A stretch of DNA of 64,000 nt from Vreelandella rituensis (GTDB lineage: Bacteria > Pseudomonadota > Gammaproteobacteria > Pseudomonadales > Halomonadaceae), in contig NZ_QPIJ01000001.1 in assembly GCF_003336665.1 (NCBI RefSeq), forward strand, positions 124,001 to 188,000. Direction: 5' to 3'. How positions within the stretch are numbered: position 1 is the first letter of the stretch; every line of letters starts with the position of its first letter. A program made the translations under genes and the position numbers. Of this stretch, positions 44,343-52,766 are shown in pieces. Below the pieces are notes generated by a model that was given only the letters and a program-made list of their open reading frames with translations, was not told where the DNA came from and ran no database searches.

Positions 44343-44791
44343 AAGCTAATCGCCTCTGTGCTACGGACGGGAGCGTGATGGGCAGGGCTTGAAACAGCCG
44401 GGGCTTGCCTCGGCCGATACAAGGCATTGGCGGTAAGGTCGGGGCTCATGTTCACCACATCCAACGCAAACTGGTAACTCGAGAGATCTGTGGCTGAAAG
44501 GCGGGTACCGTGGAGGATGCCGGAAAGATCTTCGCGGGTATTCACGGTTTGCACCAGGTCCTCGAGGGCGGCAGCAAGAATAAGGTTCTCGCGGTCGGTA
44601 AGGGCACCCCTCTGGATGGCGGTCATCTTGAGGTGGAGCCGATGCAGCTCAGCACTGCTGTCTTGGCTAGCCCAATCAAGCGGTGCCAGCATCCCTTTAA
44701 TGTGATGGGTGCTGTGTTTTTCCCAGAGCGTTTCTTCAAGACTGGCGAGTGCGGCAAGGACGATATCGCGTTGGCTGTCGGTGTAGACCAT
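44339..44791 (-). CDS. unknown protein, first gene after P9
   Basis: A 150-residue, mostly helical protein. ATG 44791 is chosen over 44833 because AGGAG lies seven bases before it and because P9 would overlap the longer reading. No motif recognised. Confidence 0.65.
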   Translation of the reverse strand: MVYTDSQRDIVLAALASLEETLWEKHSTHHIKGMLAPLDWASQDSSAELHRLHLKMTAIQRGALTDRENLILAAALEDLVQTVNTREDLSGILHGTRLSATDLSSYQFALDVVNMSPDLTANALYRPRQAPAVSSPAHHAPVRSTEAISL

Positions 44792-44835
44792 GGGGGTTCT
44801 CCTGTAGCGCGTATGGGTAGCTCTCTTTACCACCG

Positions 44836-44868
44836 ATATAGGGGTCTATCGTCCTTGCTGGGCGAAAA
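44836..44868 (-). promoter_or_regulatory. plasmid promoter element P9
   Basis: Minus strand: TTTTCGCCC, 13 bp, GACCCCTATAT. Perfect match, 44 bp before 44791. It lies just after the stop of the PH-domain gene (44872). Confidence 0.87.
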
Positions 44869-44871
44869 CGC

Positions 44872-45483
44872 TTACCCAAGAGACTGCGTTCCTTCAAATT
44901 CGCGGTAACCCTGGCGCTGGCGTTCTCTCTGGTTGAGCTCATTGACCCATTCCTTCATCTCATACACGTCCTTCTGGCCAGGAATGTCGAGAATCGGGTG
45001 TGAGCGATCCACGGTATCGAGCCGAAGTGTTCCCAGGCCTAGAAGTCGCTGGGTGATCGGGCGAAGGGCGATAATGTCTCGAATACGCGACAGCTCGACC
45101 TGATCCCTGCGGCGATTGAGAATGCCATGGGTGTAGTTGATTCGTTGGCTTGTGAAATGAAATTCCATGACCGCCAGCGAGAGCGTCTTGCGGATGGCGG
45201 GAAACAGACAAGCAAGCCAAACAAGGCCGTACACCCATGCTTGCCATGTCTCGTAGGGAAAGGCCTCACCCATCACGTCCGCGATCGACTGGGCGATCCA
45301 GGTCACCGGCAAATGCAGGAGTTTCAGAATTTCCATGACCACAAAGCCGAGGAGGCCGTAAGCGAGCCAGGTGGGCACCGCGGCTTTCAGTGAAGGTTTC
45401 AATGTGGCCAGTGATACCTCTTCTTCAGGCTGCGCAGGTGTGCTCTGGTGAGATGGCGGTATGTTGCCGTTACCGTTTTCCAT
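44872..45483 (-). CDS. bacterial PH-domain (DUF304/YdbT-like) membrane protein
   Basis: A 203-residue inner-membrane protein; ATG 45483 follows GGAAGG. Two hydrophobic helices (about 45-62 and 80-105) precede a bacterial PH domain (about 112-190) with YTHGILNRRRDQVELSRIRDI and GTLRLDTVD, characteristic of this family. The family's function is not well known; membrane or stress roles have been proposed. Longer upstream starts lack a ribosome site. Confidence 0.85.
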   Translation of the reverse strand: MENGNGNIPPSHQSTPAQPEEEVSLATLKPSLKAAVPTWLAYGLLGFVVMEILKLLHLPVTWIAQSIADVMGEAFPYETWQAWVYGLVWLACLFPAIRKTLSLAVMEFHFTSQRINYTHGILNRRRDQVELSRIRDIIALRPITQRLLGLGTLRLDTVDRSHPILDIPGQKDVYEMKEWVNELNQRERQRQGYREFEGTQSLG

Positions 45484-45609
45484 GGCCTTCCCCAATTTTA
45501 TGGTGTTCACACCAGTATATAGGAAAAGCTGATACCCTGACGTTGTGAAACCGCCATTAACGCCTTGCCGGATACCCATACCTTGCCCAATTATCTTTCG
45601 AGAAATGCC

Positions 45610-46524
45610 ATGAAATCCCAGCAGGGCGCCGCGCTGGTGATAGTGATGGTGCTATTGACAGCAATGCTGATGCTGGGGGTGTCGATGATGCAGTCCTCCT
45701 TGATCGATGAGCGTCTGGCCGGCAACTATCGAGCGGCGGTCCAGGCGCAGATGAGTGCTGAATCAGAAGCGGCTGAAAGAATGTTCGTCGTCGCGGATGA
45801 ATCCGGCTTGGATTGCCAGGATGCCATGGTGCTAGATGCATCAGGACGGGAAGACTGGGAGGCGGGCTTTTACCACTCAGACACGCACTCAGGCAGCCGT
45901 TACACGCCTTGCGTGCTGACCGATGAGCTCGGCTCATTCGTATTCGTGATCGAGGGCTATGTCGGCGATTCAAAACGACCAGAGGCGAGTCACTTCATGC
46001 TGGCGGGCAGTCTGGCAGGCCAGAACACCGGTGCGGATCCGAGCGAGATACAGGCAATCACAGAGTTCATCGACTATATCCAATCCCTGCTGGGAAGCGA
46101 TGACGTGATCGCCAGCTGTGATGCGGGCACGATTATGGCAAGCGGCTCGAGCATCGCCTTTTGCAACGGAGACTATGTGGGACAGATTGATTCTGGGATG
46201 GAAAACATATTGCTGGTGACAACCGGCAGTATCACTACAGGCGTGGGCGGGCAAGGGCAGCCGTCTACGTTCTCCACCTCGCTGGTAGCACTTGGAGATA
46301 TTGTGGTGTCGGGAATGGGCAATGATGTTCTGGAGGGTATCGTCTGGTCTGGCGGCGACATTACCTTCAACGGCAATGCTAACGTGATTGGCGAGGTCAT
46401 CTCCATTGCTGAGAATATCACGGTGAATGGCCGCGAGCGCCTTGAGGCGGGCGAGGCTATCGCTGACCTGCTGGAAGAGTCAGGATTATCACCGGCTGAT
46501 GACTACATCTGGCGCCAATTTTAA
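45610..46524 (+). CDS. PilX-N-type pilin-like protein with beta-solenoid tail
   Basis: A 304-residue protein. ATG 45610 begins MKSQQGAALVIVMVLLTAML, a PilX-N prepilin-like signal and hydrophobic helix, followed by SLIDERLAGNYRAA, the PilX-N hallmark. PilX proteins are minor pilins of type IV pili. The C-terminal half (about 180-290) has short repeating strands with Gly/Asn/Val (DIVVSGMGNDV, DITFNGNANVIG) resembling a bactofilin- or DUF7305-type beta solenoid. No other pilus genes are in the window; a mating-pair or adhesion role is inferred. Confidence 0.7.
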   Translation: MKSQQGAALVIVMVLLTAMLMLGVSMMQSSLIDERLAGNYRAAVQAQMSAESEAAERMFVVADESGLDCQDAMVLDASGREDWEAGFYHSDTHSGSRYTPCVLTDELGSFVFVIEGYVGDSKRPEASHFMLAGSLAGQNTGADPSEIQAITEFIDYIQSLLGSDDVIASCDAGTIMASGSSIAFCNGDYVGQIDSGMENILLVTTGSITTGVGGQGQPSTFSTSLVALGDIVVSGMGNDVLEGIVWSGGDITFNGNANVIGEVISIAENITVNGRERLEAGEAIADLLEESGLSPADDYIWRQF

Positions 46525-46548
46525 GTCACGCCCGGCAGGCGTAGGTAG

Positions 46549-47235
46549 TCAGGCGACGGTCTTGGTTTCGGCCTGAACTCGCCACGCTTCATCAGCGAGG
46601 GCGTTCAATTTTTCCTGAGTCATGGGTTCATGTGCATCATCCATGAGCTTTCCGCCCAAGACAGCGCCAGCAAAGGCCAGCGAGATTGCTTCCTGTAGGG
46701 GGTTGATGTCCGTTGCAATGGCGCGGTGTGGCACGATAAAGGTTAGCCCTTGCACCAGGAGGCTATCCCTTGCTTGAAGTTGATCCGGGGAAGGCAGGGC
46801 GCCAGGATTGAAGGCGCTGAAGACAGTGAAGAAGTAGTGCCCCATGCTGCTTGCGCCGTGATACCCCTTGAGGTTGTCGTCATACGTGGCCAAGCCGCTT
46901 CCCATTCGCTGAAGAATGAAGGAATTTAGGCTGTGGTCATCATCCATCACGACGGAGAAAATGAAGGCGCCCCCGTCAGCCGGAAGCGTTTCCACGGCTT
47001 GACGACAGATACTGGCGTGCTTTGCATGGCGGGGTACGTCTGAGGTTGCGGATGCAGGTTCCTCACTCGGGTTGGGGGTTACCCTGTGAGCCGTCTGGGT
47101 GTGATCGGCGCGCTCAGGCGAGAGGGTGTTTAACGCTGGCGCGGTTCTTTCGGCTCGAACCCTCCGGATGCCGTCCATTATAATCAGGCTGCAAAGCCCG
47201 AGACCGAAAAGAATCAGCATGACTGTAAACTCCAT
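46549..47235 (-). CDS. membrane-anchored unknown protein
   Basis: A 228-residue protein with one N-terminal helix (about 3-22) ending in a basic stop-transfer (RRVRAER), a linker, and a soluble domain (about 75-228) that looks alpha/beta. The membrane-anchored cytoplasmic layout recalls ZipA, but I see no clear homology. Ribosome site weak. Confidence 0.65.
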   Translation of the reverse strand: MEFTVMLILFGLGLCSLIIMDGIRRVRAERTAPALNTLSPERADHTQTAHRVTPNPSEEPASATSDVPRHAKHASICRQAVETLPADGGAFIFSVVMDDDHSLNSFILQRMGSGLATYDDNLKGYHGASSMGHYFFTVFSAFNPGALPSPDQLQARDSLLVQGLTFIVPHRAIATDINPLQEAISLAFAGAVLGGKLMDDAHEPMTQEKLNALADEAWRVQAETKTVA

Positions 47236-47311
47236 AACAAACTCATAATCCGTTGTTTATATCAATGCATTATAACATGAACGAATTATGGCCTGTTGAC
47301 GACCGATAACA

Positions 47312-48442
47312 CTACTTGTCCTGGAACAAGCTTTCACCGACGCTGGCGGCTTTCTGCAGATAGGCTTCCTTGTCATCTCGCACATAGGTCTCGGTAGTCG
47401 ATGAGTTGGAATGCCCGAGCAATACCTGCAATTCACGAATGCTCATCCCATGTTCATGCATGGTCGTGGCGAAGCTTCGCCGCATGTCATGAGGGGTAAC
47501 CTCAATACCGATAAGATCCGCTATCGTCGTGTTGCAGCGCTCCCTGACCTTATTCAAAATGTAGTTGACCGCAGTCACGTTGAGGCCGACGTCGTTAATC
47601 CTGGGCGTTGCTCGGTTGTTGCCGTAGCGGCAAAACAGCGCCCCAGGTGAGTAGCCGCGCTCGGCATCCAGGTATTGAATAAGCTCCTCCCAAAGGGGGT
47701 CGGGAAGCCTTAGGTTGCGTTTTTTAGTGCCTTTTCCGTGTATTTTTATCTTCTTTTCGGCGAAATCAAAGTCTCGGGGAATATGGATACTGATCAACTC
47801 TTCGCGCCGAATCCCAAGAAAGCCGAGAAACAGGATCATCAGGGCATTGCGATTGGCCGTGAGAGTCCCGTCAGTGCGAGCTGTGGTGACTAAGCTCTTG
47901 ATGACGGAGAGGTTTTGAGCGCGGCCCGCTGGTTCTGGATGATTTTTTGCGGGTTTAATGGCGCGGATACGTTCATAGGCGTCCGGGGTCATGATCTCCA
48001 TACCCCAGCTTTCCTTGGCTGTCCCTTTGAGGGCCGAGAGGTAAGCGTTGCGCGTACTTGGCTTATAACCCTCATCCCTTAGTCGGCCCAGTACAAACTT
48101 GATGGCCGGCACCTTGAGATCGTGCCACACCACATACTCGTAATCGTGTGCGCCAAAGTAGCGAGCGACGTTGTTCAGCAGGTACATCTTGCTGCGGGCG
48201 CCGGAGGGAGATCCCTGGCTTTGCAGATGAATATGGGCGGGATTCTCAAGACGAGGAATAGGGTGGTTGGTGATCCTGACAACTGGCTTCGTCGCGTCAA
48301 TGGAATCGTCACGATTCAGGTGGGCATCGGGAAGAAATGAACGCGACGGCTTGGCTGGCAGCCTGCCATCGGCGGGCTTAGACGGCGGAAGCTGAACGGC
48401 CGTGCCAGGACCTTCGTGCTTTACTGGCTTATCTTTGCTCAT
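47312..48442 (-). CDS. tyrosine recombinase/integrase
   Basis: Site-specific recombinase that cuts and rejoins DNA through a phosphotyrosine. It has 376 residues. The N-terminal core-binding domain (about 80-165) precedes the catalytic domain with GIRREEL (Arg212 or 213), PHDMRRSF (His318, Arg321), LGHSNSSTTETYV (His344, Tyr353). All catalytic residues are present. ATG follows GGAG. The closest site-like sequence I see is the dif-like element at 49706, but the integrase need not act on it. Confidence 0.93.
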   Translation of the reverse strand: MSKDKPVKHEGPGTAVQLPPSKPADGRLPAKPSRSFLPDAHLNRDDSIDATKPVVRITNHPIPRLENPAHIHLQSQGSPSGARSKMYLLNNVARYFGAHDYEYVVWHDLKVPAIKFVLGRLRDEGYKPSTRNAYLSALKGTAKESWGMEIMTPDAYERIRAIKPAKNHPEPAGRAQNLSVIKSLVTTARTDGTLTANRNALMILFLGFLGIRREELISIHIPRDFDFAEKKIKIHGKGTKKRNLRLPDPLWEELIQYLDAERGYSPGALFCRYGNNRATPRINDVGLNVTAVNYILNKVRERCNTTIADLIGIEVTPHDMRRSFATTMHEHGMSIRELQVLLGHSNSSTTETYVRDDKEAYLQKAASVGESLFQDK

Positions 48443-48558
48443 GGATGCGCTCCATTGATTGCGGGTGTATCAGGCCGAGTCTGCGCTGCACGGCCAATAA
48501 AATAACAAAAACAGATATACTGACTACAATACCGTAATAATATAAATGAGTTGGCCGA

Positions 48559-49374
48559 ATGCTCACGAAAACGCAAGTGATTCCAGCGACTTCCTACGAT
48601 AGGGCGCCTGCGCCACGATCTTCTCATTGGACGCTTTGGGGGCAATGGATTGCAGTGTTGACCATGAGTGCCGACCACGCTGCTCGCTTTCTCTTTCGTG
48701 AGGCTGCGTTTGCCGATGGGGTGACAATCACGGTCGGGCGGATCGCTTTTCCCGTGTTTGCCGGCATGGTGGCCTGGCATGCGCTTTACAACACACGCAG
48801 CTTGCGCCGCTATATCGGCCGAATTCTGTTGATTGCGATCGCGGCCCAGCCGTTGGTGATGTGGCTCAACGGTTATCCGCACATCGCCTACTTGAATATT
48901 TGTTTCACCCTGGCACTTGGGTTGGGGGTAGCGCGCTGGGGACAGCACTGGTATCGGGTATTCCGCGAAGGCCGGCGGAGCATGGCGCTGCTTTTTATTG
49001 AGGCGCTGGCCATGGGCCTTGGTGTTCTCGTGGTTTCCAGCTTTTTCGAGTATGGCCAGGCGGGGGTATTGCTGGTGCCACTGTATATGCTCAGTTTCCA
49101 TACGTTGAGAAAGGCGATGGCTGAGCAAGGCATTATTAAAATTGCCGGCGCTTGTGGTGCGATTCTCATGACGGCCTTGATTGCCAGTCTGGCCAATATC
49201 AATCCGGTGTCGACGCTGGTGGCCACCATGACAGCGCTCGGTATCATTGTGCTGGCTGCGGGACCGCGAGTGCCGATTCAAAAACCACGCCTTTGCCTGC
49301 CACGCAGCGTATGGCTGGCATGGTATCCCGTGCATTTTGCCGTTCTGGCGCTGATCGTCCACATTATCGGATGA
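48559..49374 (+). CDS. traX: TraX-family membrane protein
   Basis: TraX proteins N-acetylate pilin in F-like plasmids and occur in many others without a known target. This 271-residue protein has the family's marks: an early SADHAARFLF (the family's DH pair), then GRIAFPVFAG and about seven further hydrophobic helices. The start at 48559 has no strong ribosome site. It is divergent from the integrase. Confidence 0.85.
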   Translation: MLTKTQVIPATSYDRAPAPRSSHWTLWGQWIAVLTMSADHAARFLFREAAFADGVTITVGRIAFPVFAGMVAWHALYNTRSLRRYIGRILLIAIAAQPLVMWLNGYPHIAYLNICFTLALGLGVARWGQHWYRVFREGRRSMALLFIEALAMGLGVLVVSSFFEYGQAGVLLVPLYMLSFHTLRKAMAEQGIIKIAGACGAILMTALIASLANINPVSTLVATMTALGIIVLAAGPRVPIQKPRLCLPRSVWLAWYPVHFAVLALIVHIIG

Positions 49375-49913
49375 AATCCGGGTTTTCGGGTCGATCACAG
49401 GCATCACTCCTTTGGCGGTGAATAGCGCTGAAAGCCTTATGTGCTGTGGCTTTGCGTGTGTTCGTCATCTATATTCGTAGCGCTGTGCGCAAAATCTATT
49501 ATGTGGTGCGGGGCAATACCCGCTAGATTTTACGTAGGAGCGGCTTTTTGAGTCCCGCGGACGACCATCTATGCAGACCTGGGTCACCATCATCACCGAT
49601 GATTATGTTCACAGCGAAACTCAGCGCATGGAAAATTGGTTGGTAGGCGTACCGACAGACGATGCCCGCTGGGTGATATTGATCCAACCGCCCTACTGAT
49701 TTCAAACTAATCATAACGTCAATTATGTTCGGTTTGAATTTGGATTGCCAGGGCTGCTTGCCCTCTCTTGCGCGATGAATGAATAAAGTTTGAACCGTTG
49801 TGTTGGGGTTTCTTGGCAGGTATTCACGTTGCGCGGGAGGCCCTGCATGTGTGACGGAACCTACCCACTGCAGTACAGAGCCTCGAGGCTATTCATCTCG
49901 CGGACTTAAATCC
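49375..49913. other. 539-bp non-coding interval with dif-like site
   Basis: No convincing gene. A 42-residue frame (49571-49699, plus strand) begins MQTWVTIITDD but has no good ribosome site. A dif-like palindrome occurs at 49701-49738. A third copy of the half-site GTTTGAA is at 49787-49793. The rest shows no structure that I recognise. Confidence 0.6.
49706..49733. other. candidate dif-like XerC/XerD site
   Basis: CATAA, six bases CGTCAA, TTATG: the core layout of dif, where 11-bp XerC and XerD arms flank a 6-bp centre. The right arm TTATGTTCGGT matches E. coli dif (TTATGTTAAAT) at 8 of 11. Outer arms TTCAAAC and GTTTGAA extend the symmetry to 38 bp. Would serve dimer resolution or module exchange by host Xer enzymes. 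Alternatives: an operator or the integrase's att site. Confidence 0.45.
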
Positions 49914-50552
49914 TTAAAATCTAGCCGGCAAGCTCTCGGTCATTTGGTAAAACCATGACAAGCTATCGGGCATCGTGATGTAGGTATCAGGAATTTCGGG
50001 GTCGGTCTCCTGGCGCACGGCGACACAGGCTCCTTCATCGGTTACAAAAAGCTCCCAGGGCAGATCGGCATCAAATTCGACGCGAATTCGTTGGTGTTTG
50101 GATTCTCGGTTGCTTGAAGCATCCCGCATCAGCTCAAGAAGGTTGCGCAGGCAGCACAGCGCTTCACTTTCTGGAAGGTGTGCCCATAAGTGAGGAAGCT
50201 TATATAAATCAGGGTTTGACACTGCTTTCTGGACGGTGGCTTCGGGAGCGCTAATGATCTCGGCGAGCATGTCCTCGAGGGGCCGGTCTTTGTAGTCAAT
50301 GCCGTTTATTTCCTCGATAAAGCCTGGCATATCGTGAAGACTGCGCAACGTGGTATGCAAAGCAGTGGCATTTTCCGCATGAATAGTACCTTGGTCAGGC
50401 AAACGGAAAACATAAAGTTTGGCACTGGGATATGGGTAAGCGCCGAACCTAGCAAAAGCAAGGCGATGCAAGAAAGTCCGTAGACTGTTTTCCACTTCAT
50501 TAACCGGGAAATCAGTTAATAACTCGACCGGATGATCGGTTGCTCCTGGCAT
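49914..50552 (-). CDS. unknown soluble protein
   Basis: A 212-residue acidic protein of mixed helix and strand, with no signal or membrane segment. It is divergent from the tus-like gene. Ribosome site weak. No family recognised. Confidence 0.65.
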   Translation of the reverse strand: MPGATDHPVELLTDFPVNEVENSLRTFLHRLAFARFGAYPYPSAKLYVFRLPDQGTIHAENATALHTTLRSLHDMPGFIEEINGIDYKDRPLEDMLAEIISAPEATVQKAVSNPDLYKLPHLWAHLPESEALCCLRNLLELMRDASSNRESKHQRIRVEFDADLPWELFVTDEGACVAVRQETDPEIPDTYITMPDSLSWFYQMTESLPARF

Positions 50553-50639
50553 AGTGCGCCCCGTGGGTTATGTCTTTATGGTGTACTATTAAGCATATCA
50601 CTGTTTGCTTGAGCCAGGCTTTAATTCAGGAGGTGTGCC

Positions 50640-51500
50640 GTGGCGCATCAATACCGTTATTTGTCAGCCATTGAAAAAGCTTTTGATCAGATAGTTACGG
50701 CCACTCACCAGCTTATTAACCAGTACAGTAATGACCAAACTCATGCTTGGGCCCTGCACTCCCCGAGACCAGACGCGGCCTGGCTTGAGACCGCATTGCT
50801 CGACTATTGGTATGAGGAGGGTCAGGACGGGCGCAGCACACGGCCCTATATTGGCATGATCGCGGCTGGGCCGGATCTGCTGGAGGCTGTGGCGGCAGTC
50901 AATGCCGCAAAAAGTGTTTTTTCTCAGGTGCTTGCTGAGATCAAGCGGGAGGAAAAGGCCCTGATTCCCGAGCTCAAGGGCAGCCTCCCTGCTCGCCACC
51001 CTGCCCTGGCTTCCAATCTCTCCGGGGCGGGTCTGGCCAGGCTTAACCTCAAGCAGTGCTGGCGCCATATTCCGGTTGCCGATGCGCCGGTCGAGCGTGT
51101 TCACCTGAGTTGGTATACCAGTGGCCGCTCTATCAAGCGACTGACGGTTGCAGCAGTTGAACAGAAGCTAATGAGCATGAATACCGACTCTCAGCATGTA
51201 GAGATCCTGATGAAGACATTGGCGTCAGTTCCCAGCCGAGAGCCGCTCGCCCAGGTGCAGACGCTTGCCCCGACAATGCGTGCTAACCTTTTCTTTATTG
51301 ACCCTTTAAGGGATGGGCGGGACCGCCGGGCAATGAATGTACCGCTTCCGCTGTTTATCCCATCAATAGATGGCAGGCTGCCGCTTCATAACCAGCCAAC
51401 TCCCTTCCCACCGGAAAGCAGGACCCGGAAGGTGCGCAGCGATGAGAAGCTAGAAGAAGAACCCTTTCTGCCTTCATTGCGGATCTATCGTTATCGTTGA
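50640..51500 (+). CDS. Tus-like replication-terminator protein
   Basis: Tus binds Ter DNA and blocks replication forks from one side. This 286-residue protein (E. coli Tus: 309) follows the same order by eye: a helical start; a segment PYIGMIAAGPDLLEAVAAVNAAK that lines up with Tus around PGVLCYQVDNL; then LPARHP...GLARLNLKQCWR; HLSWYTSGRSIKRLT; and a basic C-terminus ending LPSLRIYRYR, as Tus ends with PRLHLYV. Charged residues cluster at the end. GTG follows AGGAGGT. On a plasmid, it would limit fork passage near a Ter site; a weak Ter-like match lies just downstream. Homology needs a profile test. Confidence 0.6.
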   Translation: MAHQYRYLSAIEKAFDQIVTATHQLINQYSNDQTHAWALHSPRPDAAWLETALLDYWYEEGQDGRSTRPYIGMIAAGPDLLEAVAAVNAAKSVFSQVLAEIKREEKALIPELKGSLPARHPALASNLSGAGLARLNLKQCWRHIPVADAPVERVHLSWYTSGRSIKRLTVAAVEQKLMSMNTDSQHVEILMKTLASVPSREPLAQVQTLAPTMRANLFFIDPLRDGRDRRAMNVPLPLFIPSIDGRLPLHNQPTPFPPESRTRKVRSDEKLEEEPFLPSLRIYRYR

Positions 51501-51571
51501 TAGCTTGCATTCGCAACTTATACGCACCTGATTTATTTCTACTAAGATAATTTAGCCAATCGAGGGTTTTA

Positions 51572-51590
51572 TGCTTCGATTGTAACGATA
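51572..51590 (+). other. weak candidate Ter-like site
   Basis: TTGTAACGA (51580-51588) fits the E. coli Ter core TTGTAAYKA, 80 bases after the tus-like gene. The flanks do not match Ter well, and the plasmid protein's site may differ. Confidence 0.25.
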
Positions 51591-51666
51591 TCCTTCCTGC
51601 CTTTATGTCAGCTGAATGCGGGTGTAGGATGTCAACAGTGTTGACACGCATACAGGGGAATGGGCG

Positions 51667-52212
51667 ATGCTACTCATTGAGTATCTCACCAAGAAAAGGG
51701 AGCTTGAAGCACTTGAGCAAGAGATTGAGTCGCTGAAAGACACTGCCGAAGTAAGGGCCGATCTTGAATTAGTCGATCGGCTGAACGCATTGATGGCTGA
51801 ATACGCTATTGGGTTCAACGAGCTTCAATACATGCTTGAGACTCCCGGGGTGATGGCCATTGGCTTCGCAACAGCAGAGCCAATGCCCCAGGAAGTGGAC
51901 TCCTTGGAGGCCGCCCCGGCATCAGCATTAGAACCCGAACCACCGAAGCCGAAACCAAAGCCAAAGCGTCAGGAAAAACAAAGTCAGGAAAAACAAAGTC
52001 AGGAAAAACAAAGTCAGGAAAAACAAAAGCAGCACAAGCAGGATGCGCCGGCATCGGCTCCAGGCTCGATTTACCGAAAGCGCCCGCTGAGGGTCTTTCG
52101 CAACCCCCATACCGGTGAAGTGATTCGCACCCGCGGGGGCAAGCACCGTCAGCTGACAGAATGGAGCGCTCGCTACGGTCCCGATGTGGTCGCTGAGTGG
52201 CAAGAAGAGTAG
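51667..52212 (+). CDS. MvaT/H-NS-type protein with expanded linker (copy 2)
   Basis: A 181-residue relative of MvaT. It keeps the coiled-coil N-terminus (about 1-60) and DNA-binding end, with EVIRTRGGKHRQLTEW as the hook region. The linker (about 78-135) is much longer than in MvaT (copy 1 has about 124 residues in all) and holds KPKPKPK and QEKQS repeats. The longer linker would let oligomer and DNA-binding parts sit farther apart. It may form mixed filaments with copy 1 (inference). Confidence 0.85.
   Translation: MLLIEYLTKKRELEALEQEIESLKDTAEVRADLELVDRLNALMAEYAIGFNELQYMLETPGVMAIGFATAEPMPQEVDSLEAAPASALEPEPPKPKPKPKRQEKQSQEKQSQEKQSQEKQKQHKQDAPASAPGSIYRKRPLRVFRNPHTGEVIRTRGGKHRQLTEWSARYGPDVVAEWQEE
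51969..52028 (+). repeat. four tandem 15-bp coding repeats
   Basis: Copies of CAGGAAAAACAAAGT encode Gln-Glu-Lys-Gln-Ser in the linker of the second MvaT homologue; the last copy ends with a variant. Confidence 0.9.
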
Positions 52213-52303
52213 CTGCTGTGAAGTGCCTCCGGTACGACGCCCGCAGTGGCATATTGGTACAATGCTACTACATAGGGTGGTTTATTTAGTCAGGAGGTGC
52301 CTC

Positions 52304-52699
52304 ATGCACAACAATGACAATAACGTTCAGGACGATTTCTTACGTGGGGTGTTTGGCGATGTTTTCGATGGCGCCGAACACCAATCGAGTGCACAGAAAA
52401 GCGCGCTGAATGACGTCCACTTCTGCCGTGCGTTCGAGTGCTGGTCTGTGGATGTGCTGGATGATGTGGCGCGTCCATACTGGATCGTCGGTATTTTGGT
52501 CGGCCTGGCAATCACTATTCTGCCTTGGGTGGTGCTTAGCTATTTCATTGGCAGCATCGGGGGGCTGTTCTACCACCTGGTGTTCTCTGGGCTGTTTGGC
52601 CTGATCGCTTATCGGTTTATCGCTTACGGTGGATCAGAAAAGCCTACAACTGAAGCGATGGCTTACATTGAGCGCGAACGCACACGGTATTTCGGCTGA
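52304..52699 (+). CDS. small membrane protein
   Basis: A 131-residue protein; ATG 52304 follows AGGAGGT by five bases. An acidic N-terminus precedes two adjacent hydrophobic helices (about 62-82 and 87-107) and a cytoplasmic tail. No family recognised. Confidence 0.75.
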   Translation: MHNNDNNVQDDFLRGVFGDVFDGAEHQSSAQKSALNDVHFCRAFECWSVDVLDDVARPYWIVGILVGLAITILPWVVLSYFIGSIGGLFYHLVFSGLFGLIAYRFIAYGGSEKPTTEAMAYIERERTRYFG

Positions 52700-52722
52700 A
52701 ATTCAATGTTCTGGTATTGTGT

Positions 52723-52732
52723 AGTGTACACT
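52723..52732. promoter_or_regulatory. small palindrome, possible operator
   Basis: AGTGTACACT, a perfect 10-bp palindrome, 35 bp before the start at 52767. No known regulator assigned. Confidence 0.3.
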
Positions 52733-52766
52733 GAATGGACAATGTAGAGATTGCCAGGAGCGTGTC

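Noticed and set aside
4297..44868. Idea that the GACCCCTATAT elements are single-strand (Frpo-like) leading-region promoters
   Set aside because: They occur on both strands across 40 kb, whereas single-strand promoters work only on the transferred strand.
48439..49407. A 322-codon minus-strand frame opposite traX
   Set aside because: Rich in His and Arg as typical of shadow frames; traX has clear membrane helices and family motifs.
49571..49699. A 42-codon plus-strand frame beginning MQTWV
   Set aside because: No adequate ribosome site and no coupled neighbour; too little support for a gene.
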